Positions 1 through 4,556 of a stretch of DNA of 5,400 bases are shown here, piece by piece (positions within the stretch are counted from its first letter, which is position 1; every line of letters starts with the position of its first letter). A program made the translations under genes and the position numbers. The DNA comes from Allobrachymonas sp. (GTDB taxonomy: Bacteria; Pseudomonadota; Gammaproteobacteria; Burkholderiales; Burkholderiaceae_C). The stretch is taken from positions 4,082 through 9,481 of the forward strand of contig JAUNUE010000057.1 in assembly GCA_030538335.1 (NCBI GenBank), given 5' to 3'. A model generated the notes under the pieces. The model saw only the letters and a program-made list of their open reading frames with translations. It was not told the DNA's origin and made no database searches.

Positions 1-1
1 A

Positions 2-124
2 TTCAGCATCCGCAGCATTCCCACGCTGATCCTGTTCAAGGACGGCAAGCCGTTGGCTACGCTCAGCGGCGCGCGCCCCAAGGCGCAACTGGCGGCCTTT
101 CTCGACGAGCATCTGGCGGCCTGA
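2..124 (+). CDS. Thioredoxin, C-terminal end (partial, 5' end outside window)
   Basis: The frame entering at base 2 encodes 40 residues and ends at TGA 122-124. It contains FSIRSIPTLILFKDGKP, which matches the beta4 strand and cis-proline loop of thioredoxins (the SIPT motif; the cis-Pro packs against the CxxC active site). It ends in the usual last helix (AQLAAFLDEHL). The CxxC motif itself would lie upstream of the window. Thioredoxins are small cytoplasmic disulfide reductants fed by thioredoxin reductase. The F-x-IRSIPT and GA-x-PK pattern is reminiscent of E. coli TrxC, while KAQLAAFLDEHL looks more like TrxA, so I leave the paralogue unnamed. The gene converges on the PIN gene. Family assignment is firm; subtype is not. 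Confidence 0.88.
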   Translation, partial: FSIRSIPTLILFKDGKPLATLSGARPKAQLAAFLDEHLAA

Positions 125-148
125 CTGGATGCGAGAGCAGCACAGATA

Positions 149-166
149 GAAGGCTCACGCGCCTTT
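149..166. terminator. Small hairpin between convergent genes, possible weak bidirectional terminator
   Basis: AAGGC (150-154) pairs with GCCTT (161-165) across a six-base loop, and a G149-T166 wobble can extend the stem. It lies 25 bases after the thioredoxin stop and 12 bases after the PIN stop, the expected place for a shared terminator. Neither strand has a proper T-tract after it, so intrinsic termination is uncertain. This is inference from position and symmetry only. Confidence 0.3.
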
Positions 167-178
167 CAAACCGCACCG

Positions 179-655
179 TTACGCAAGCTGGCGGCTCACC
201 ACCACACCGAGCTTAGCCAGCCGCTTGCGCAGCTTGAGTACTTGCGCATCCTTGCTCAGTAACAGCGCGCTGTGCGCTACGGCCAGATCGATGAAGCACT
301 GGTCGTCGGCGTCTTTGCAAACATAGATGCTGCGCGGCGCATCTGCCTGCAGATGCACCCAGGCATCGCGTTGCGCCAGCAGTTGCCTGCGGTGGGCATC
401 AGCATCATCTTGCAAGCGGGCAGCAATGTGCGGATAGTGGAGCACGCGCTGCAGTTCTTCGCCCATGCGGGCCGTAGCCAGCCAGCGCAAGGTGCCACTT
501 TCGATCCGGACGCGCAACACATCCACTTCCGGGTTGTGGAACAGCAGCAGGTCGAGCGCAATATTGGTGTCGATGACCACAGCATCATTTGCCACTGGTG
601 CGAGGGGTGTGCCGTTGCCGTTGTCTGCACACGCTGGCGCTTCAAGCAAACTCAC
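179..655 (-). CDS. PIN-domain protein, putative ribonuclease (COG1569-like)
   Basis: This 158-residue protein starts with GTG (655-653) and ends with TAA (181-179). After an N-terminal stretch of about 24 residues, a PIN-fold core begins at VVIDTNIALDLL with Asp29 in the usual first strand. The other acidic positions of the fold follow: Glu66/Glu67 in MGEELQRVL, the cluster KDADDQCFIDLA (Asp115, Asp117, Asp118, Asp123), and Asp136 in LLSKDAQVL. PIN domains are Mg2+-dependent RNases, and this layout resembles the COG1569 'putative toxin component, PIN family' group. The start overlaps the lipoprotein stop by four bases (GTGA), and no strong Shine-Dalgarno is visible before it, so translation probably depends on coupling. 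No antitoxin gene is adjacent. A toxin role is not supported by context; RNA cleavage or processing is an inference from the fold. Confidence 0.85.
   Translation of the reverse strand: MSLLEAPACADNGNGTPLAPVANDAVVIDTNIALDLLLFHNPEVDVLRVRIESGTLRWLATARMGEELQRVLHYPHIAARLQDDADAHRRQLLAQRDAWVHLQADAPRSIYVCKDADDQCFIDLAVAHSALLLSKDAQVLKLRKRLAKLGVVVSRQLA
652..655 (-). other. GTGA stop/start overlap, lipoprotein to PIN gene
   Basis: On the minus strand the GTG start of the PIN gene (655-653) shares bases with the TGA stop of the lipoprotein gene (654-652). Four-base overlaps of this type are a known sign of translational coupling by terminating ribosomes. Confidence 0.8.
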
Positions 656-1821
656 GGCAGTAACTCGGGGCTGGGCAGTGGGTTTTCCAGCCCTTCGATT
701 TGCACCAGGCGCTGGCCGTGCAGGCGGAACAACTGGTTCTGGCCGATGGTGCGGCGCTGGCCGTTGCCTTCAGACACGAGGCCGGTAAACCGCACCGACA
801 CGTCGGCCGTGTCGGCCCCGCGCGAAATGGGGTGGATTTCGCCACGAATGGCGTAGCAACTGCCGCCCGCGGCATTTTTGGCATTGCCTTGCGCCCTGGA
901 AGGCCTGGGCTTGGCTGCCGACGCCGTTTGTGGGGTGGGCGGCGCCTGGTCGGTATTGGATGACTGAGCGTACAACTCATCAATCATCTCTGCCACCGAC
1001 ACCGTTTCTTTTGCACTGCCAGCCGCAGGCACGTCGCCTTCCAGCCTGTTCGGGCAACTTTCATAGGCATAGGCATTGCTGCCCGAGAGCCGCATGTGCA
1101 TCACTTCGGTCATCACATCGGGCTGCAGCAGGTAACCCTTGAGCCACTGCCCGCAGTAGCCTTGGCGGCAGACACGCTGCACATAGGTGAGCAGGTAGCG
1201 GTCGCTGGCAAGCTTGTACACCTGCACCTCGGGGCGCTCCTTGCCCACCAGCATGGCGTCTACAAAGGCATCCAGCCGCAGCGGCCGCCAGGCCATGGTT
1301 TCCGCAGAATCTGCATTTTGCAGTTTCAGCATCATGCCGCCCGACGCATTTTTATGCTTGTTCGACGCTGTTGGCGCATCGTTGCCGTAGAAGATCAAGC
1401 CAAGGTACACCGGCATGCGTTCGGGCTGCTGTTGTCCGTCTTGCGCCAGCCATTCGCGTGGCACCGATTCGATCACCATGGCCAGTTGCGATTCGCTGAT
1501 GCGCACCACTTCGCGCGGGCGCACCGCCACGGCACGCGGAACCACGCTGCTGCGGTTGCGCACGCTGGCACTGGCGGTCTGCGCCGGGTCGGCAGGCAGG
1601 GGTTTTACAAGCAGATCGGGCAAGGCAATTTCTGCTTGCCAGTAGACCTCGCCCGGCAGCACCATCTGGCTGCCCGCGCCAAAAGCCGCGTCCATCAAGG
1701 TGTTGCGGTGCATGTCGTGCGAGGTGCCGTCGCGCAGCACGGAGGAGGACGCCGTTGGCTGGCAACCCGCTAGCAGCATTGCTGCCAGCAAGGCGGCACC
1801 CAGCGCACGTCGGAGCCTCAT
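652..1821 (-). CDS. Predicted outer-membrane lipoprotein of unknown function
   Basis: This 389-residue protein is not one I recognise. It starts with a lipoprotein signal peptide: MRLRR, a hydrophobic stretch and the lipobox LAGC with Cys20. Gln at +2 predicts Lol-dependent sorting to the outer membrane rather than inner-membrane retention. The mature part has a region at about 50-260 with mixed strands, a low-complexity Ala/Pro/Gln/Lys linker at about 287-320, and a C-terminal segment at about 321-380 (SCYAIRGEIH, then VSVRFTGLVSEG) that looks like a small beta-rich domain. Four further cysteines (218, 223, 256, 322) could form disulfides in the periplasm. The reading frame stays open 28 codons upstream, but ATG 1821 is preferred because the signal peptide begins there and GGAG lies 8 bases before it. 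It overlaps rlmL by ATGA and the PIN gene by GTGA. Export is well supported; the role is unknown. Confidence 0.82.
   Translation of the reverse strand: MRLRRALGAALLAAMLLAGCQPTASSSVLRDGTSHDMHRNTLMDAAFGAGSQMVLPGEVYWQAEIALPDLLVKPLPADPAQTASASVRNRSSVVPRAVAVRPREVVRISESQLAMVIESVPREWLAQDGQQQPERMPVYLGLIFYGNDAPTASNKHKNASGGMMLKLQNADSAETMAWRPLRLDAFVDAMLVGKERPEVQVYKLASDRYLLTYVQRVCRQGYCGQWLKGYLLQPDVMTEVMHMRLSGSNAYAYESCPNRLEGDVPAAGSAKETVSVAEMIDELYAQSSNTDQAPPTPQTASAAKPRPSRAQGNAKNAAGGSCYAIRGEIHPISRGADTADVSVRFTGLVSEGNGQRRTIGQNQLFRLHGQRLVQIEGLENPLPSPELLP
1818..1821 (-). other. ATGA stop/start overlap, rlmL to lipoprotein
   Basis: The lipoprotein ATG (1821-1819) shares bases with the rlmL TGA stop (1820-1818). 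With the second 4-base overlap at 652-655, this makes the three genes a tightly packed operon. Confidence 0.8.
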
Positions 1822-3071
1822 GCGGTCTGCTCCGGCAAAGGCACGGCTGTTTTGGCGGGCAGCACGTCGAAGCGGAACAGGCGGCATTCGATCGGGCCGT
1901 TCCACATCGGCACGCGCCGTGCAGCCTGCAGGCGCATGCGCCCCGGCAATTGCATGTCGGGGCTGAGCACCCAGGCCGTCCAGCCGCCGTAGTGCTGCTT
2001 CCAGTGCCGGCCCAGGCGCTGGAAAAAATCGCCTTCTTCCGCGCCCGCACCATCCATGATCGCGTGTTCGCGGGGTGCGCGACTTGGGGTTTTGTGTCTC
2101 GCTACACCGCCGGTTTCGATGCGTTCGCCATAGGGCGGGTTCAGGATCAGCACGCCGGTGTGGTCGGTGGGCGGCATGCGTTGCAGGGCATCGCCACCGC
2201 GCAGTTGCACGGCGTGCGCCACACCGGCGCGCTCGGCATTGCGCTGCGCAAAATCAGCCATGCGGTGTGACACATCGCTGCCGAAAATGGAAATGGTAGG
2301 CGGACGGATTTCTGCGTCTCGTGCTGCAGCCAGCAGCTCCTGCCACAACGCGGGCTGGTGTGGCAGCAGGCGCTCAAAAGCAAACCGGCGCTGGCTGCCG
2401 GGTGCGATGCGGCAGGCCATTTGCGCGGCTTCGATCACGATGGTGCCGCTGCCGCAGCACGGGTCGTACAGGGGCACGTCCTGCCCCGGTTGCCAGCCGC
2501 TGGCGGCGAGCATGGCAGCAGCCAACGTTTCTTTCAGCGGCGCATCGCCTTTGTCTTCGCGCCAGCCGCGCTTGAACAGCGGCTCGCCCGAGGTGTCGAT
2601 GGACAAGGTGATGCGGTCTGGCCCAAGGTGGGCGTGGATGCGCACATCGGGGCGCTGCGTATCTACATCGGGGCGGCTGCCTGCCTGCGCACGGAAGCGG
2701 TCGGCCACGGCATCCTTGATGCGCAGTGCGGCAAAATTCAGGCTCTTGAGCGGGCTGCGCTGCGCCGTGACATCGACGCGGAAAGTGTGCCTTACGCCAA
2801 ACCAGTGCTCCCACGGCACCGCATGTGCGGCGGCATACACATCATCTTCTTTGGTGTAAGGCGCATCGGCCAGTTGCAGCAGCACGCGCTGCGCCAGACG
2901 ACTGTGCAGATTGAGTTGCAGCACCGTGCGCCACGATCCGCGCACCTGCACCCCGCCGCGCTGCGCCTGCACGGCGTCGGCGCGTACGCCATCCAGACCA
3001 CCCACTTCATTGGCCAACAAGTCTTCCACCCCGGCCGCGCAGGGCAGAAAAAGTACTACTTCCCCGCTCAT
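1818..3071 (-). CDS. rlmL: THUMP-domain class I SAM-dependent RNA methyltransferase, RlmL type
   Basis: This 417-residue protein is a stand-alone equivalent of the N-terminal half of E. coli RlmKL, which makes N2-methylguanosine at G2445 of 23S rRNA. In order: an N-terminal ferredoxin-like part (LPCAAGVEDLLANEV), a THUMP RNA-binding domain at about 45-160 (including ALRIKDAVADRFR and RPDVRIHAHL), the junction PLKETLAAAMLAASGW, and a Rossmann methyltransferase. SAM motif I is DPCCGSGT (203-210), an acidic strand follows (FGSDVS, Asp266), and the catalytic motif is NPPYGER (311-317), typical of exocyclic-amine methylation. It ends with NGPIECRLFRF, matching the end of the RlmL part in E. coli. 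The RlmK half is absent, as is usual outside enterobacteria and relatives. About 28 residues at 320-347 look inserted after NPPYGER compared with E. coli. ATG 3071 is preceded by AAGG seven bases upstream. It heads the operon with the lipoprotein and PIN genes. Confidence 0.9.
   Translation of the reverse strand: MSGEVVLFLPCAAGVEDLLANEVGGLDGVRADAVQAQRGGVQVRGSWRTVLQLNLHSRLAQRVLLQLADAPYTKEDDVYAAAHAVPWEHWFGVRHTFRVDVTAQRSPLKSLNFAALRIKDAVADRFRAQAGSRPDVDTQRPDVRIHAHLGPDRITLSIDTSGEPLFKRGWREDKGDAPLKETLAAAMLAASGWQPGQDVPLYDPCCGSGTIVIEAAQMACRIAPGSQRRFAFERLLPHQPALWQELLAAARDAEIRPPTISIFGSDVSHRMADFAQRNAERAGVAHAVQLRGGDALQRMPPTDHTGVLILNPPYGERIETGGVARHKTPSRAPREHAIMDGAGAEEGDFFQRLGRHWKQHYGGWTAWVLSPDMQLPGRMRLQAARRVPMWNGPIECRLFRFDVLPAKTAVPLPEQTA
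1830..1833 (-). promoter_or_regulatory. Ribosome binding site (GGAG) that fixes the lipoprotein start
   Basis: The minus strand reads GGAG at 1833-1830, eight bases before ATG 1821-1819 and inside the end of rlmL. It selects this start over the upstream in-frame candidates and shows that the lipoprotein can recruit ribosomes in addition to being coupled. Confidence 0.65.
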
Positions 3072-3121
3072 CCCATTACCTTACCAGACTCTGACGCTCA
3101 CGCCGCGCCGTTGGTCGCATG

Positions 3122-3150
3122 AATGGGGATTTTGCAGGATTTTTCGTCAA
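3122..3150 (-). promoter_or_regulatory. Possible promoter for the rlmL-lipoprotein-PIN operon
   Basis: The minus strand carries TTGACG at 3150-3145, a 5/6 match to the sigma-70 -35 box. The hexamer 17 bases on (CCCATT, 3127-3122) is a poor -10; a better AT-rich hexamer, CAAAAT (3134-3129), is spaced too closely. The gap before rlmL is the only intergenic space from which this operon could be transcribed, so a promoter near here is expected, but the exact boxes are doubtful. Confidence 0.22.
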
Positions 3151-3156
3151 TACGAG

Positions 3157-3183
3157 GCGCAAAAGGGCAAATACACCCTGCGC
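3157..3183 (-). terminator. Bulged hairpin after the monooxygenase gene, possible terminator
   Basis: GCGCA (3183-3179 on the minus strand) pairs with TGCGC (3161-3157), and GGG (3178-3176) pairs with CCC (3167-3165), with a three-base TTT bulge and an eight-base loop. It begins 7 bases after the monooxygenase TGA (3193-3191). No T-tract follows directly, so it may be an mRNA 3'-end stabiliser or an inefficient terminator. Confidence 0.28.
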
Positions 3184-3190
3184 AAAGTCG

Positions 3191-4405
3191 TCAAACCGGT
3201 TGCACAGGCTGCAGGCTGGTAGCGGTTTCGGCCATGTGGTGCGCAATGCGTCTGGCCTCGCGTGCAATTTCGTGCAGCATGCCGGTGGAGGCCACATAGA
3301 AGCCGCAGAAGTACAACTGCGGCACCGCCACGGGCTGACCGTTGAACAGCGGCACACCGTCGGCGTTCCATACCTCGTCTTCGCGGGTGCCTGGCGGCAA
3401 TTGCAGCCAGTCGCGCACATTGGGACGGTAGCCGGTGGCCAGCACCACGGTGTCGAACGGCTCGGTGCGGCCATCGTCAAACACCACGCCTGTGGCGGTG
3501 AAACGCTGGATGGCCGGGCGCATGGCGATGTCGCCGCTGCGGATGCGCGCCAGCGTGCCGATGTCGATCAGCGGCACGCGCCCGCCGCTGCGTATTTCGC
3601 GCACCGGGCCATTGATCGACTTGCGCAGGCCGTGCTTTTGCAGGTCACCAATCAGCAGGCGGGTGGTTGGCGCGTTGAAGGCATCGGCCAGCCATGCGGG
3701 CCAGTAGCGCTGCAGGCGGGCGATGTCGATGTACGAAACGCCCAGCACTTCTTTGGGGATGACGTTGACCGGGCCGCGCACCGAAAGGGTCGTGTCCACA
3801 CCGTGCTCGGCCAGGTCGAGCGCAATTTCGCCGCCCGAGTTGCCCATGCCCACCACCAGCACGCGCTGGCCGCGAAAGCCCGATCCGCTGAAATAACGGC
3901 TGCTGTGCATGAGTTGCCCGCCATAGACGCTTTGCCCCTCCCACTGCGGCAGGTTGGGCTTGGCGCTGTAGCCGCTGGCCACCACCAGCATGGGCGCGCG
4001 GTGCAGGCTGATGTAGCCCCGGCTGTCTTGCGCCTGCACCTGCCAGGCGCCATCCTGGTATTTGGCGCTGTGCACGCGCTGGTCAAACTGCGGGCGGATA
4101 CCAAAAGCGTCGGCGTAGCGTTGCAGGTATTCCACCACCTGCTCGCGTTTGGGATAACGCGGTGCGTCGTGCGGCCATTCCATGCCGGGCAGCGCCGAAT
4201 ACGATTTGGGGGTGTGCAGATGCAGGCGCTCGTAGTGGTTGCGCCAACTGTTGCCGACGTGGTTGCTCGCTTCGAGCAGGCGGCTGGCAATGCCTTTTTT
4301 CTGCAGCGATACCGCCACGGCCAGACCCGCCGGGCCAGCGCCAATGATCAGCGCCTCGGGGGGCGTGCCATTGTGGAATGGAATGTGTTGAACAAAACTT
4401 CGCAT
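3191..4405 (-). CDS. YUCCA-like flavin-containing monooxygenase / NAD(P)-FAD oxidoreductase
   Basis: This 404-residue protein is a class B flavoprotein monooxygenase. It shows the FAD-binding dinucleotide fold IIGAGPAG (residues 20-27), an FMO-type fingerprint YGGQLMHSSRY (161-171, family pattern FxGxxxHxxxY/F with Tyr first), a second fold for NADPH (VVGMGNSGGEIA, Gly186-x-Gly188-x-x-Gly191) and the late ATGYRPN motif (323-329). Segments such as LHLHTPKSYSALPG, YPKREQVVEYLQRYA, IPKEVLG and LIDIGTLARIRSGDI closely resemble plant YUCCA enzymes, which decarboxylate indole-3-pyruvate to the auxin IAA. That substrate is not proven here, and bacterial relatives are mostly uncharacterised. No membrane segment is visible, so it is probably cytoplasmic. 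ATG 4405 is chosen because it sits just before the FAD motif; the frame continues upstream only to TTG codons, the first at 4552, before the glmU terminator. No clear Shine-Dalgarno precedes it. Transcribed alone. Confidence 0.88.
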   Translation of the reverse strand: MRSFVQHIPFHNGTPPEALIIGAGPAGLAVAVSLQKKGIASRLLEASNHVGNSWRNHYERLHLHTPKSYSALPGMEWPHDAPRYPKREQVVEYLQRYADAFGIRPQFDQRVHSAKYQDGAWQVQAQDSRGYISLHRAPMLVVASGYSAKPNLPQWEGQSVYGGQLMHSSRYFSGSGFRGQRVLVVGMGNSGGEIALDLAEHGVDTTLSVRGPVNVIPKEVLGVSYIDIARLQRYWPAWLADAFNAPTTRLLIGDLQKHGLRKSINGPVREIRSGGRVPLIDIGTLARIRSGDIAMRPAIQRFTATGVVFDDGRTEPFDTVVLATGYRPNVRDWLQLPPGTREDEVWNADGVPLFNGQPVAVPQLYFCGFYVASTGMLHEIAREARRIAHHMAETATSLQPVQPV

Positions 4406-4414
4406 ACAACGGGC

Positions 4415-4440
4415 GTTGCAGCCGGGAAATGCCCCGCAAC
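4415..4440 (-). promoter_or_regulatory. Leader hairpin just upstream of the monooxygenase start
   Basis: On the minus strand GTTGC (4440-4436) pairs with GCAAC (4419-4415), and inside this GGG pairs with CCC (4426-4424) around a short CATTT-type loop, leaving unpaired bases on the 3' side. The stem ends nine bases before the ATG, where a Shine-Dalgarno would normally be, and none is visible in that spacer. It could influence initiation; no function is shown. Confidence 0.3.
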
Positions 4441-4456
4441 GCAGATGGTTGCCCGC

Positions 4457-4462
4457 ATTATG
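4457..4462 (-). promoter_or_regulatory. Possible -10 box for the monooxygenase gene
   Basis: The minus strand reads CATAAT, a 5/6 match to the sigma-70 -10 consensus, about 50 bases before ATG 4405. No convincing -35 hexamer lies at 16-18 bases upstream, so the promoter is either weak, activator-dependent or misidentified. Confidence 0.25.
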
Positions 4463-4511
4463 CGAAAAGCCAGCGCCAACTCGCTGATTCTTCAGGAGTA
4501 AATGGCAACGC

Positions 4512-4523
4512 TTTGTATACAAA
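4512..4523. promoter_or_regulatory. Perfect 12-bp palindrome, candidate GntR/FadR-family operator
   Basis: TTTGTATACAAA is a perfect inverted repeat in the gap between the glmU terminator and the monooxygenase gene. Its core fits the half-site pattern known for FadR-subfamily GntR regulators (t.GTa / tAC.a). It lies about 107 bases before the monooxygenase start and 50 bases before the candidate -10. No regulator gene is present in the window, so the assignment rests on pattern and position. Confidence 0.4.
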
Positions 4524-4529
4524 AACGCG

Positions 4530-4549
4530 AAAAAACAGGGTTTCCCCTG
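4530..4549 (-). terminator. Intrinsic terminator of glmU
   Basis: On the minus strand CAGGG (4549-4545), the GNRA-type loop GAAA (4544-4541) and CCCTG (4540-4536) form a perfect five-pair stem followed immediately by six T residues (4535-4530). It begins 7 bases after the glmU TGA (4559-4557). Stem, tetraloop and T-tract are all directly visible. It separates glmU from the monooxygenase gene and argues against any monooxygenase start upstream of it. Confidence 0.85.
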
Positions 4550-4556
4550 CAAGTTT

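Noticed and set aside
1096..1773. Long + strand open frame opposite the lipoprotein gene.
   Set aside because: It has antisense-type composition (His/Arg/Ala-rich), no domain motifs and no good ribosome site, and the minus strand carries a signal peptide, lipobox and coupled overlaps.
1822..1905. A 28-codon N-terminal extension of the lipoprotein overlapping the end of rlmL.
   Set aside because: It would bury the signal peptide behind a charged Arg/Pro-rich leader and ignores the GGAG site eight bases before ATG 1821.
179..3071. The PIN gene and its operon as a toxin-antitoxin or defence system.
   Set aside because: There is no small antitoxin-like gene, no DNA-binding partner and no mobile-element or defence neighbour; the flanking genes are housekeeping or envelope genes.
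2158..3122. Several + strand open frames opposite rlmL.
   Set aside because: They are shadows of the rlmL frame, whose THUMP and methyltransferase motifs are unambiguous.
3119..4501. A 460-codon open frame on the + strand, antisense to nearly the whole monooxygenase gene.
   Set aside because: Its translation is a His/Ala/Gln/Arg/Val-rich string with no recognisable fold, as expected when the complement of a GC-rich gene lacks stops. The opposite strand encodes a protein with clear FMO motifs throughout.
4406..4552. A 49-codon N-terminal extension of the monooxygenase beginning at TTG 4552.
   Set aside because: It would start upstream of and run through the glmU terminator hairpin, uses a rare start codon, and encodes a Cys-rich stretch unlike FMO N-termini. 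ATG 4405 directly precedes the FAD-binding motif.
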